Part shown: positions 11,925-24,203 of the stretch, piece after piece | How the letters are laid out: every line of letters begins with the position of its first letter | Numbering within the stretch: position 1 is the first letter of the stretch | Source: Euonymus europaeus | Taxonomy: Eukaryota; Streptophyta; Magnoliopsida; Celastrales; Celastraceae | DNA length: 64,000 bases | Direction: 5' to 3' | Assembly: GCA_963580455.1 (NCBI GenBank) | Contig: OY756970.1 | Span: 13,950,001-14,014,000, forward strand | Translations under genes and position numbers: made by a program | The notes under the pieces: generated by a model | Told to the model about the DNA's origin: nothing | Databases searched by the model: none | Seen by the model: the letters and a program-made list of their open reading frames with translations, nothing else

Positions 11925-12625
11925 CTCCCATCATTTACGGGTCACCGCCGGTTAAGCGGCGGTGGACCTCACGGTGGCCATAATTAGGTCGCCAGTCGAA
12001 CGACGAATCCAACGACGCTGTTATGTACCTGAACGGTGGCCAGATTACGGCGAATCGACGTCCTAAAGACCACGGCGCCGCGCGCCTTCTCTCCTCCATT
12101 TTCGGCGATCCACTCCACCTTTCCGTCCAAAAACAGTGGCGTTTGCTTCCTTGCTTCACGCTCGTCCTTCTCGTTCTGACACGGTCTCCGTTCGTCGCCA
12201 TTTAGCAAATCCGACCCTCCGTCGCCGCCCCTAGCTCTGGTCGCTGTTTAGGGTTTCGCCCCCCTCGGTTTTCGTGCCTCGCCTATACTTATATATATTT
12301 TTATTTAATCTATTTTTCTTTCCTTAATTACTGTTACGCCCCTGCCCTTAATGCTTATTTACACACAATACCTATATGTATTTATCGAATTGCCCTTATC
12401 ATATTTATTGTTATATATATATTTTTTTTTTGTATTTAACTTTCATAATTTATTGTAATTTCATTGTAATCCCGATTATAATGATTCTCGCACTCATAAT
12501 TCTTATTTATACCATAGAATTTATGAAAAATATTAGTCACACTTGACGTCACCTATTTGACACATGACTTCACTGATCTTACCACATTTACCGTAATAGG
12601 TTATTCAAAGGATCGGGGTGTTACA
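11925..12625. mobile_element. Fragment of an older LTR (solo or truncated), host of the Athila insertion
   Basis: The sequence ends GGGGTGTTACA at 12615-12625, a typical right end of plant LTRs that begin TGTAACACCCC. The left part is GC-rich (to about 12290) and the right part AT-rich, as in gypsy LTRs. The Athila target duplication shows that 1-45 is the continuation on the other side; the expected left end lies outside the window. Downstream, at 12626, coding sequence for an RNase H domain starts abruptly with Asp-Ala (GATGC), so this LTR element probably inserted into a LINE. No gag or pol of its own is visible. Confidence 0.55.
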
Positions 12626-13125
12626 GATGCTGCTTTCTCTTATGGCTTAACGGGTCTCAGAGTGGTTGCTTTTCGAGGCTCCTCGTTTCTCTCGGAATGG
12701 TCGTTGGCTAGGTTGGCTTCGGATGCTGAAGAAGGAGAGTTACTGGCCATTTCTCTTGCTTTAAAATTTGCTGTCTCAAAGAACTGGCAGACCGTGACTG
12801 TTAGATCGGACAATCTATCTTGCATTTTGAGTTTGCAGGATGCTTCTCTGGCTCCTAGCTGGAAATTATCCTCATTGTTTTATGATCTTTTAGACTTTAT
12901 TTCTATTCATGGCATCTTTGTTTCTTGGGAATGGATCCCGAGAATCCTTAACTCCCATGCCCATGATTTAGCTAAATATGTTTCTCAGCAAGTTTTGGCT
13001 AATCATGTTGGTGTGGGGTTGTTGTCCTTTTCTTCTATTTCTGTGTAGTCCTCTGATGTTGAACTCTTTTATTTTATAGTAGTTGCTTTTCCTTGTCTTT
13101 GTTGACAAGGATGTGTTCATCAAAA
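12626..13125 (+). pseudogene. LINE-derived RNase H domain remnant
   Basis: The frame to the stop at 13046-13048 encodes a plant LINE-type RNase H domain (RVT_3): the start DAAFS, an acidic EGELLAISLAL helix, VRSDNL near the middle, and WEWIPRILNSHAHDLAKY at the end. The first strand of the fold is missing because the LTR fragment abuts it. Downstream lies a short 3-prime tail with an A-run near 13121-13127 (ATCAAAAAAATG), resembling LINE tails. The start assumed upstream (12557) lies in LTR sequence and is not meaningful. Confidence 0.75.
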
Positions 13126-13359
13126 AAATGTAACATTTTAGATTGTTCACACATGATGTAAAGTATACAAGTCAAAAGTAAAAGTTTTAAATATCCAACT
13201 CCATTTTTTCAAAAAGACGGAAACAATACATATATGTATCTATTAGGATTAAAAATAGGTGGATGAGTGCATGTCGAATTTTATGTGATCGAAGGATTCT
13301 TTTAATGTTGCTATATCACCCACAATTATCTGTAGTTACAAGTATTGAGCTATTAGGAA

Positions 13360-13610
13360 ACAAATCCAAACAAAAATGAATGTAGTAAAAATTCAAATAT
13401 TTCATCGAATGTATAGTCGCAAGAGTAAAGATGTTATAAGAAATGAGATTATTAGATATAAGATGGAATTGAGATCAAATAAAGATAAGTTCCGAAAAAA
13501 TCATTTAAAATTTTATAGACGTATACAATTTAGATATAACGTTGCGAGAGTGAGGACTATTGAGAAAATTTATACGGTAGAGAAGTGGGAGACCAAAAAA
13601 AAACCCTAAA
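13360..13610 (+). pseudogene. Decayed non-LTR retrotransposon C-terminal scrap
   Basis: A 77-codon frame (13376-13609) contains RKSKDVIRNEIIRYKM followed by DKFRKNHLKFYRR. This spacing matches the conserved tail of RTE-like plant LINE polyproteins (KDRIRNE-x-IR-x-KV, then a RLRWFGH-like segment). It has drifted strongly and is AT-rich. I rate it as plausible rather than sure. Confidence 0.4.
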
Positions 13611-14148
13611 AAGACGCGATTTAAAATAATAAGAATAAATATGAATTCAATAAGAGTTAAATGATATTATGATGCAATAAATTCCCTTTGACTCTCACAT
13701 ATACTCGCATAACCAACCCAAACTTCTGCGAAGTTTAGACAAACATCTATGATTTCAACACCGACATGGTGAGAAACTTTGAGTTCTTTCTAGCACCGTG
13801 ACTATATTTCGCAGAGGGACCTTCACTGATCCTCTAATGGATCATGACCGTGAAGCATCACAAGGCAGAAGCTTATGGTGAAAGATATAACGAGAATGAG
13901 AATTCTGCTTCATGCCTACATACATGTAGATTGGAGTTTAAAAAATTCCAGGCTACCAAGACATTTTGGAAGTAAATAGGGCAAAGCCTGCATATAAAAA
14001 TCAATAGCTTGGCCCTTTGTGAATTCCATTTAATCAACAAGTCTGAATAACATCCATACAGATGAACTGTACAAATACTAATAGCTTATGTACAAGAACA
14101 ACTTACAATTAAATGGTGTATACCATATAAAGGGTTATCCATCAGTGG
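13611..14148. other. Spacer and likely 3-prime UTR of the RSH gene
   Basis: There is no coding signal. The part closest to 14148 should be the 3-prime untranslated region of the minus-strand RSH transcript. I did not identify a reliable polyadenylation site. Confidence 0.5.
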
Positions 14149-17100
14149 TCAACTTCTCCAACCAACCTTATTAGTAGCAGCAGGAACTGTGGTACTCAGG
14201 CCCCGGTCATACATTCGCTGGATTTCTTCTCTGTATTCTGTCAATGACTTGTCGGGCAAAGACGGAGTTAGCTCTATGACGTCCCCCATCTTCAGCCTGC
14301 AAGTTATATCACTCACCGGTTCATGGTTAAGCCTTGGCCTTGATTCTTCCTTCACAGGGAACCCATATGAAGACCATCTTGAACTTCCCCGCCTGGCTCG
14401 TTCCAGCAGATCCATCATTGTTGAGTTTGCAGGGAACTCTTGCACTGACATCTGCAAGTTCCAGACACTCAAATGTTTAGACACATCATTCCAAAAGAGA
14501 GAGAGAACTAAATTTCATACCAAAATGCAACAATAATCCTAGGCAACTGAAATAATGGCAACATAGACGCAGAAGCAGCAAGAAAGTTGATGCAATGTTT
14601 ATTTGTCCCAACACGAAGGCACAAAAGTCTATTCGACAAAAACCAACCAATGTCCTATGCAGTACAGGTGCAAGGAAAAAGCTGACTGCAAAAAGGTAGG
14701 CGGAACTGATTTGACCATCCTTTCAGTTATCAACATATCGATTTTGGCATGGCATGTTCAGTATCACTTGATAGACATCGGAATATCCATTCAGTCATCA
14801 GACAAGTTAATTAGTACTCTAGCTACTCCAGCCATTCAGCACAAAGAAACACACAGTGACCATAGAATTACCAACCTTGTCATTCTCAATCAGGATAACA
14901 AAGACAGGTCCATCCTCGCAACATTGGGGCTTATAAGAAAATGGGCAGTCATCTGAGTGAGAAGGGAACGTGCAGGGAGGCTTGATTGAATCATCATAAC
15001 CAATAGAACAGTGGTCTTTGCTCATGGCTTCACAGTGCCAAGTGACCACCCATCGTGCCCACTCAACCATCTGAAGAACAAATGAAGAGTGCTCACAGTC
15101 ACCTTCCTTGTATCTCCAGTGAGCTGCAAATCCAAACTCGGCTTGCAAATGCATCTCTCTAGTTCGAATTTGAACTTCAAGAGGAACCATGTCTTTGCCC
15201 ATCACTACTGTGTGGAGAGATTGATACCTGCAAAATAAAACAGTTAGAGATAGGAGTGATCTTAAAAAGAAGAAGCTGCTTACTATCAATTATATACATA
15301 CCCATTGAACTTTGGGTGCATGATATAATCCTTGAATTTTTCAGGTACCTCAGACCATAAACGATGAACAACATTCAATGCCTTGTAGCAGTCTTCCTTA
15401 TCATTAACAATCAACCGTAACCCATGGATATCATGAATCTCATCCATGGCCAGCTTCTTTCTGCAAAAAACAATAAAGTTTTACCACATCTAATATATTT
15501 CACCACAACCATAATATTCCATATGTAATAATGATCACTGATACAAAATTGTTTACTTAATTCATCTCGGAACCCAGTATGGCAGTATTCAATATTTTTC
15601 AAGAAATTGAGACGGGCCATTATGTTACCAAAGTTCAATATCAAATGTTAACCTAGATTAGCTCTAAGATTCATGCTAGCATAAATATGGTCCATTGTTG
15701 GCACAATTGAACGACTCAAAAGGCCCACATTCAAGAAAAATCTAGTATTTACACAAAAAGAACTGCAATTTTGATACACATTCAAGCTCATAATAAAGAA
15801 AATACATTTCCCTATTATGAAAATACATTTCCCCAAGGAAACTAGAGGCCGTTTGTGGCTAGATCTGGCCAAGCAACCAGCCAGTGACACAAAATTGCCT
15901 AAGCCTAATAAAAGCTAATATACACAGGATTATCCTAATAAAAGCTTAGATAAGTGCCAAAAGTATGAGACTGCACAGTGCTTGCCAGCGTATCCAGATC
16001 TACATGCATGCAGTCATATCTACATAAAAAGCACACGAGAGAGAGACAGAGAAGTGGGGGAGGGGGGCAGAGAGAGAGAGCACATACTTCAACATCTTCC
16101 GGTAGATGCTATACAAGCTTTTATGCCTCCCTGACAACACATGGAACGAAATAGCTTTATCCTTGAGAGCACGCTCTAATTTTTCTATCGCAGAAGTAAT
16201 CATAACCTCATCAGAAGAGTTCACAAGCCTAGAGGACAATTCTTTGTGCTCTTCTGGGTTGAGATGCTTAAAGCATAAATTTTCTAGTTGTACCTTCCAC
16301 GTATAGATTCCCAAACGATTCGCCAATGGAGCAAATATCTCCAAAGTCTCTTTAGCAAACCTTTGCTGTTTGACCAATGGCAGCGCATCTAGAGTCATCA
16401 TATTGTGCAGCCGATCAGCCAATTTAATGAGGACGGCCCTGGCATCTGCCATTGCAAGGAACATGGTGTGCAAGCGATCTGCCTCAACAGTTTTAGATGC
16501 TGTATTATTCTCCCTTGCAAGCTTACTCAATTGACTAAGTTTAGAAACCTAAGAAAGCAATTAAAACACCATTAGAAACTCTCAAAGATCAAAATTTACA
16601 AAACTATAAAAAGTTTCAAATACTTAATTTTTAAAAATTATCAAAGCAACATTACTGAAATCTTATTCATGGTAAATATCTTTCAATAACAGATACATAT
16701 ATCAAACTGAAACAAGAAAGACATGTCAATTAGTTAGCAAACAAAGAAAAGAAATAGAAGGACAATGGGCCAATTTGGGATAGAAGAGAAAACGAGCACA
16801 TGAAATGTCAACATCCAAACAGATGGGAATATAGAATGATGAATACACAGAATAAATGCAACTGGTGAGCTAGCAATGAGAGGTATGTTTCACAAAGAAT
16901 TTACAATTGTCACATGGTTGGAAAATATATTATTCTCTCAAACTCAAGATCAGGTGTCTGCAAAACTGCAGCCTATGCCAAATGATTTACAAAGGCAAGC
17001 ATTCCAAACATGATGTTACTTGAAGTATAAGACGAAGAATGGCTACGATCCATGACTTTCATGAGAAAGACCACAATTACAAACTATTCACGAATCGAAT

Positions 17101-18276
17101 ATTCATCAAGCGTGCAGCACGTGCACTGCAACATCATAATGTCATAATCTCAAATACCATGCTAACCACCTCAAAGTTACACGATACCAAATAAGCCCAT
17201 CATCCACAGGAAATGCTACTCAATCTACAAATACACTTTAAATCATAAAAATCACGTCTTACCCCTTCTACCAAGTCAGCAACCCCAGCTCCAAATGTCT
17301 TGAAAATGTAGTCGTAGCTCAAAAAACAATCATCAAGAGTATCATGCAAAAGTCCTGCTGCAACTACTGTAGAGTTGGCACCAATCAATGCAAGCAACAC
17401 GGCTGTTTCCACACAATGCTGCAAATATGGACCTCCACTAGCACGCATCTACAAAACAAACAACCAATCAATCCCAAATCTTCTTAACCCATGTCATCAA
17501 ATTGCCAAACAACATAAAATGAGAATTCTATTACAATTCACATCCAATATTACCTGTCCTCTATGTGCCTTTTCAGCTTCATAGAATGCCTTGACAACAA
17601 GATCCTCACTAAAGATTTTGTGCCTCAATTGCGCACCATGGAGCAAATCCTTACCATAGGGCTCTGCGTCACCCTCCATCAAACTATCCTCTATATGAAA
17701 TGTCAATTCATCTACAGCAACAGCTGTCGATAATGCTCCCACATCAAGGCCAGCACAGCCGTGAACCTGAAAACTAGGGGAATCGTAATCCACACAAGAC
17801 CCTAATGCATTCCTAACAAACCCATTGAACAATCCACACGTCCCGCCCCCTCGAATTCGCACCGGAGGACTCCTCGCAACAGCAACCCCACTGCCACTAC
17901 ACGAAACCGGGCCTTGCAGCACCGAAACAGGGCTATTGTCCCTTTTTAGAGAAGCGGCACCAAAATTACTGGACGAATAACAAAATGAGCTACTCAATTC
18001 TTTCAATTCATCAACTCTATATGACCCCAATTCCTCCCCGGAGGCAGAAAAAGTCGACGGCAGCGCGTGTTTCACCGTGGTCGACGAGAAGAGGCATGAG
18101 AGGCCACCCATCGTGGGTGGTTTCTGTGAAGAAGGTGCCGTGGATGATGCCGATGATGAAGATCTCGAATTCAAGTCGAAATCATAACTCGCGTGGGGAT
18201 TGATCTGGCAAGGGTGCGCTGCTGAGTAGATGCTGCTCGGTGGACTCGCATACAGCGCAATAGTAGGGACCGCCAT
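14149..18276 (-). CDS. RSH2/RSH3-like: Chloroplast RelA/SpoT homologue (RSH2/RSH3 type), (p)ppGpp synthetase/hydrolase
   Basis: Six coding exons on the minus strand: 18276-17554, 17448-17263, 16548-16088, 15460-15302, 15227-14876 and 14451-14149. All junctions are GT-AG, and the joined length is 2184 bp (727 aa plus stop). I chose the ATG at 18276 because [15 protein letters not shown] matches the usual start; an in-frame ATG lies 39 bp upstream. The Ser-rich N terminus suits a chloroplast transit peptide. The HD hydrolase domain runs from AEKAHRGQ (about 240) through [18 protein letters not shown] and KLADRLHNM (about 345). The synthetase domain has [13 protein letters not shown] (about 445), DIHGLRLIV and EVQIRT (about 528). 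There are no EF hands, which excludes the calcium-dependent CRSH class. Family role: making and degrading the alarmone in plastids. RSH2 versus RSH3 cannot be settled here. Confidence 0.93.
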
Positions 18277-18640
18277 GGTTGGACTCGGTAGATCACAATT
18301 CGGGGACCAGATCACAGATGCACAGAAACCCAGATCAACCGAAATTGCTGGGATTAATCAAATTCTGCAAAAGAAAGCTACTTTCTTCAAACCCAACAAA
18401 TTCCTTCGAAACCAAAAAAAAATATTAAAAAAAAATCCGAAATTCGTACCCTTAATCAATCAATTAATTTGATTTTAGATCAAGGCGAGCTTAAAAGGGA
18501 AGAGAGTTTAACTATACGAAGGAGCTACCTAAAAAGAATTGAAGAACAGAATTCGTATAAATTCGCAAGAAGAACGAGAGAGATCAAGAGAGAGAGAGTT
18601 GTTCTTCTTCTTCTTCTTCTTCTTCCTTGATATTTTAGAA
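18277..18640 (-). promoter_or_regulatory. 5-prime UTR/promoter-proximal region of the RSH gene with a GAA/TTC microsatellite
   Basis: This is the sequence upstream of the RSH start. It contains GAGA-type runs (18580-18600) and a (TTC)n tract at about 18601-18626, read as GAA repeats on the gene strand. Purine/pyrimidine tracts like these are common in plant leaders. The transcription start is not determined. Confidence 0.5.
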
Positions 18641-19180
18641 TTCTTTTTTTCTCTGATTTTATTTATTAGATTGCTTTGGCGGCCAGCAAAGAAAGAGGTG
18701 AATTTACATATCTAACCTCAAGTAGTAACAGAAATCAGACAACTGCCAAATAAATTAATTTATCCTTTTAAGTTTATCCAAAAAGTTTATTAAATATTAA
18801 TAAAAAGGACAAAAATCTACAGTAATTTAGGAGTGTCTGGTGCATGCACATGGAAGAGGGAGCACCAGCGGATTGCATTCACCAATGCACTCTATCAAAA
18901 TTTGGAGATGGATCCAGTTTAAAAGTTGCAAATAAAATATATAAAAAAAAATTAATCATTCTAAGAGTTCGTTTGGATAAGAGTATGTCTCGTAGAATAT
19001 AAGCTCTCGTAAAGCATAAAAGTTGAGAGTGTCTGAGAGTATAGATGACATAATATAAACTAACTTATACCCTGAAATAAACAGGGGTTAAGAGTTTACA
19101 CAATTCAATTCAATTATCAAAATTTGAACTAATTAAATTTAAGAATTGTGATTGTATTCGGCCAGTCTTAATGCTAGCTT
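18641..19180. other. Intergenic, upstream of RSH, nothing recognised
   Basis: AT-rich with no long frame in either strand. It probably includes distal promoter sequence of the minus-strand RSH gene. Confidence 0.5.
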
Positions 19181-19199
19181 GGTATTAAAAAAATACTAA

Positions 19200-19960
19200 T
19201 AAACAATTTACATATCACAGCCTCCCAAATCCGACACAAACTAATCTGTTGTAAATTCCAACATATCACCATTATCTATCTTGACAGGAATACTAAGTAT
19301 ATTCGGACTGTTCCACTCCAATTGGGTGGCCACAAACAAATCCACAAAATGATGAGTGGAACTACTGTCGACTAACATTATCAACTAGAGTTTCTCAATA
19401 GTACCATGTAAGCTCATAGTGTGAGGACCATTTGCTCCAAGAATGGCATATAATGAAATATGTGTTACAACCTCAGAAGAAGTTGGAGGACTAGGATTGG
19501 AATGAAGGAGATCTAAATTAACCTACTTGACTGACATGTTCAGATGAAGAAGCAGATATATAGTCATTAATTTCAAGATCAAATGGTACCATTGAATCCT
19601 CATACATCTCCAAGTAAAACAAATTAGGTGTTGCACATTTGTGTCCAGGTTGCCATTTGGCATCACAAGAAAAACAGAACCCTTTTTGCCTCTTTGCCCT
19701 GATCTGTTGATCATTAACTGTTTCCTAGAATCCATTGGATAAGTAAAAATAGCCAATGTTTTGGTGGCCTTTCAATGGCCAAGTTCTGTTGAAAAGCATT
19801 CGTATGGGCTGGCCCTTTAATATTAGTTGTCCAATTCCTCAATATTTGCTTAGTAAGAGCAACAGAATCCTCCTGTATCTTAGCTAACTTGAAAGTTTCC
19901 TAACTGCCTTAACTGAATCTTGGCAAACTCTTGACAGAATCTAGATTTTGTTTAATGGAC
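19200..19960 (-). pseudogene. Ty3/gypsy gag-protease fossil
   Basis: Minus-strand translation across frames gives a CFSCDAKWQPGHKC zinc knuckle (about 19640-19680) and, further on, DSSSTHHFVD (about 19341-19369). The latter corresponds to the DSGSTHNFID protease site of plant gypsy elements, with the active-site Gly changed to Ser. Stops and frameshifts break it; the longest surviving frame is 19523-19756. No LTRs were found next to it. Confidence 0.7.
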
Positions 19961-22040
19961 ATGTTATATATGTAAAATCTATGATCCAATCTAAAAATTT
20001 GTTGATAGTTGAATTTAACTGGATTTCCTTAATTTGGATGAGGATTGTTGTATTGTAACTTTCTAGGAACTCTACATATTATTTTAAAATATATATATAT
20101 ATATATATATCTAATCACTAGTTATTTAAATTTATTTTTAATGAAAAACAACTTACAGGCTTTTGGCAATGTTAATTCTATATGCTAGAAACTTTCTAGT
20201 AGAAAGTACATATTGATGTCACCCTTCACTTCATAATTAACGTTAAAATTATATTTTATTAATCCGTCATTAATGGTGTTAAATACTGAAAGATATTAAA
20301 AGATCGACCAAAGGAATTGAGGTCATCATGATCACCACGGCAATCCGCAATAAATAAATAAATAAGAGTTAATAATGATAGGTCGTTCAAATTTTAACTT
20401 ACTTATTGGAAGTATTAGGTATAATAAGATAGGTTAGACCAAAACAAGTACGTGATGACAAAAATATTATTTTTAATGAGAATTGAATTTAAGATATTCA
20501 AAATTCATAAAATATGATGTCATTGAGATCTACCGTTGAGTCATTGCTGTAACGTCTGAAATGGTTGAGGTATAAAAAATGAGCAATGTTATATCCATCC
20601 AAAATATAACTCTCATTTTACCTTCAAATGCATGTGACATGCGTTTTAGCCATTGATTATAAATATAATGTTAGGATTCCATTGACATCGAACACTTCAC
20701 ATTAATTAAATATTTAATTAGAAACACTTTTTTTAAGGTCTTAAATATTATCCATAAAAAATATATTTTAATCTTGAACTTATGATCTTATCCCAATCGT
20801 CAGTAATTTAATCCTTTGTTGGAATGACGGTGTCATTGGGGCATTTGTTTTTACTTTCTAGAAACATATCGTCATGCAATTTGCATGTGGAGTCCACTTG
20901 TGAATAATTGTGTTATTATATATATTATATATGTAGTCAATAATATGAATATCGGTAGGGGTAGAATTGAGATTTCGGTAGGGCATTAGACGTCTAGAAC
21001 TTGGGGGAGTTTAGTCCATGAGCATGATAACGACTCTCTCAGTTGTATTTGTATGGTTACCAACTTTGATTTATGAATTGTCCGTTACTCCGTTTATAAA
21101 TTGTTTTCCACATTCACAGTTTTCGTGCGGGATTACGTCCAAACACGTGGCGTTTTTGCCAGTAACCTCTCTGACACGTGGTCAACTTTTCCACGTACCG
21201 TAGCGGATGGTCTGATGGCCGGTTACGCGCATGTTCAAATACGCTGTCACGCTCCCTGCACGTGCCCTTTTTAAGCCCTTTTAGAACAATTCTTCAACTG
21301 TGGATATAAGCACCTTTTACAGCTTTTGGTTTAGGGTATAAGACCATTCACGACAGATATCTATAATAGATTCTATAAATTTCAGTAAAAATATATATTT
21401 TTATTAATTTATAATTTTTAAAATAGTGATAATATATATTAGTTATTTTAAATTATACTTTAAATCATTTAAATATTTATTTTTATAATAATTATTTATT
21501 AAATTAAACTCAAAAGTACACCTTATCATGTTAAATAATAATAAAAAGATGTCAATAATAATAATTTTTTATTAATTCATTTAGTATTTGACATTAAAAT
21601 TATCATAATTCAAATGAGATCTCTTTTCCATATATATAAATGGGACTATGGACATTTGGGTTAGAAAGTTAAAGAATCTAACACATTTTATTGTACAAAA
21701 AACAAAAGAAAAGCAATTTTAATAAAAGGGTGTCGATTAGTGCCGACCCAAGTGTGTGGTCATATAGTCTCACTCACCTTTTTTTTTTAACACTCACTTT
21801 TCTTCTTTGATTACTATACAAGTAGGAGAGAGGAAAACTACTTTTTAATCATAAAAAAACCCAATTGTTATAGTGCGACGCTGGAAGTCCAGTCGCACTA
21901 TAACAACGCTGGCATTTCCCGTCTAACTTACAGTAACTGTTGTGTCTCATATTTTCATAAAAAAATAAAAAACTCTAATTTAAGGTCCAATACTGATTTC
22001 CAGTAACCATTGGAGATGGTCTAAGAGAGATAAATAACGA
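19961..22040. other. AT-rich intergenic region
   Basis: No convincing gene. It contains an (AT)n tract at about 20090-20111 and a short one near 20918-20931. A perfect 15-bp inverted repeat is at 21865-21906 and is listed separately. The 61-codon frame at 21018-21203 has no recognisable domain. Confidence 0.6.
21865..21906. repeat. Perfect 15-bp inverted repeat (hairpin)
   Basis: The left arm TTGTTATAGTGCGAC (21865-21879) is the exact reverse complement of 21892-21906, with a 12-base spacer. It stands in AT-rich non-coding DNA. It may be the core of a small foldback element; no target duplication was identified. Confidence 0.8.
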
Positions 22041-23030
22041 TGTAACATCCGGTCCCAAATATTAACATTTGGGGCATTAAAAGAAAGGGAAATTAACATT
22101 TTTGAGTGAATTACAGATGTTAGGCATGCCTAGAGCAGAGATGGTTGAGGGGTGATGAGGAATGTGTGCCTAGGATAGCAGAGTTTTAAGGAAAAAAAAT
22201 GGGTTAGGGATGCTTAGGAGCATCGAGAGACTTTTCAGTCTTTTAAATTTCAAAAATAGACAGAACAATGGGTATTTTCTAATTCTATTCGAGATAGGGA
22301 AAGAGGAGAGAGAAAGAGAGAAAATTAGCGAGAGAGAGACAGAGAGATTATAGAGGGATTTAAGCTTGGATTGAAGATTGGAAAAGTTCTAAGATAATAT
22401 TTGAGGAAGATTACTCTTCTTTATCCTTATTGAGTCATTTGCTCACCCCATCTTCTTTCTTGTGTTCTTCAAGCGAGACTAGTTCCAGTGACCAGTATTC
22501 GAATCAAGGGAGGCATGTGTGACATGGATGGCCACCTTGGAGCTTTAGGATTCATTAGGTTAATAGGTCGGTTTTGTGTTTTACTTTCGTACTAGTACAT
22601 TTAGTACTTGGTTTGTATGAGGATTATGATGATTATGTACCTATATGGTACGAATGATGGATGGTTGGGAAGGTGCTCTCTGTGATCGGGACTCCTATAT
22701 CAGGTTGTGAACTGTGGTCCGGATGGTTGGAACTACTTATGGTTGTTTAAGATGCTTGATGATGATTATCTTTATGTATTGCATGTGGATAGGAGGCTTG
22801 AGGCACTGCTTAGCGTGTGATTATGATAGATGGTTGGAGGCTCTACTAGGATGTGGAATGGTATGATTAATTTTATATTGTTTCTCCAAGTTGACACTCT
22901 TCGATATATTAGGAGGTGTTGTTGGATTTTTGATAGAATCTCATTGATAGGATGAGGTTTGAGAATGTCCTTAGTGATTAGTGTGTACGTTATCGGTAGC
23001 GTTTTTGGGTCTAGACATTTCACATATGTA
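22041..23030 (+). repeat. Possible truncated LTR
   Basis: The sequence starts TGTAACATCCGGTCCC, close to the TGTAACACCCC start of many plant gypsy LTRs. It continues with a GAGA-rich leader-like stretch (22300-22350) and TTCTTGTGTTCTTCAAGC, typical of such LTRs. I found no matching end or target duplication, so the right boundary is a guess. Confidence 0.35.
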
Positions 23031-24203
23031 CCTTAATTCAAGATGAATCTAATTCAGGTTTGGTACTCCGATCTTATAGAGTTCCTAATCAGTCCACGAA
23101 TCATCTGTCTAGAGTTTTGCAAAACAAAACTGTAAACCAAAAACCAAGAAAAACAAAAATTTGTATCTTTTGTTCTCCCTTAGGAACTTTTTATAATTAA
23201 TTGAGTCACGAGCCAATATTTTTAACTGAAGGTCCAGTGTGCTAACATTATCCATTAATTAATTTGGTTCGGTCATATTTACAATAAACCTTTATTCAAT
23301 TAATAATTCGATTATTTTCATCTCATGTAAATTATCGAATTCACACAGTTCTCTTTTTCACCTTTAGCTAAACAAATTTTTGTGATTCTTTATGTGTGAC
23401 TTTATAGGTTTATTACTTATTAGAAATAAGAATAATATCAAAATCTTCGATATTAATTAAAACAACTTTTAATCATTTCTTATAAATAATGAGTAATGCC
23501 TAGTAGCATATCTTAATTACCCAATCAATGATGAATTAATTCATTTGAATCTTTAATTACAATTGTCGTGTAATTGAATTCTTCCACTATGCAATATTCC
23601 AATCGAGAGAGAATCGTAGAAATCTGTCAAATCCATTAACTCAATCATATGTACAAATCTAATAATTTATTGACAAACAATAATTAATGAAAATATTTTT
23701 TTCATTAATTATTTTACCTTGACCAAGGATTTAATCACGTGTCAATAAATTTTCGGATCACATAGGATATTCTCCTTGATTAATTCGAGGGGATGGATCC
23801 CTTGCTGATTCATTATTTAACAGGTCATGTTCGAGCATTTATTCAACAATAAATATTTTATATTATTTGTTATAATATCACATATTAAATTACATGAGTC
23901 TCACAACTCTATTTTCATAGAAAACAAACAGTATGCTGATCATCCAAATTGTTATTGTCTAGTTAATAATTTTACGATCAGGAACTTGATTTAATATATT
24001 CATACTAAAGATCACTCGTCACTCATATTCTCAATTATGAAGAATGAGGTCTTTAGGAAATATCTATGAACATATTTAACATAACCATTAAATACCAAAT
24101 ATATAAATAACTATCGTTTATTATTTCAATTAATATAATTCTATGATAATATACGAATCAAATACAACCGTACATATTGGCTATACATGACATATATCTA
24201 ACA
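23031..24203. repeat. Possible copia-like LTR sequence ending at 24203
   Basis: AT-rich, no ORF. It ends CATATATCTAACA at 24203; read on the minus strand this is TGTTAGATATATG, which resembles the start of some plant LTRs. The other end and a target duplication were not found. Offered only as a lead. Confidence 0.25.

Noticed and set aside
12023..12205. Frames on both strands in GC-rich sequence (12023-12205 plus, 11935-12208 minus)
   Set aside because: They overlap each other in an LTR fragment, with no domain; GC-rich sequence has few stops.
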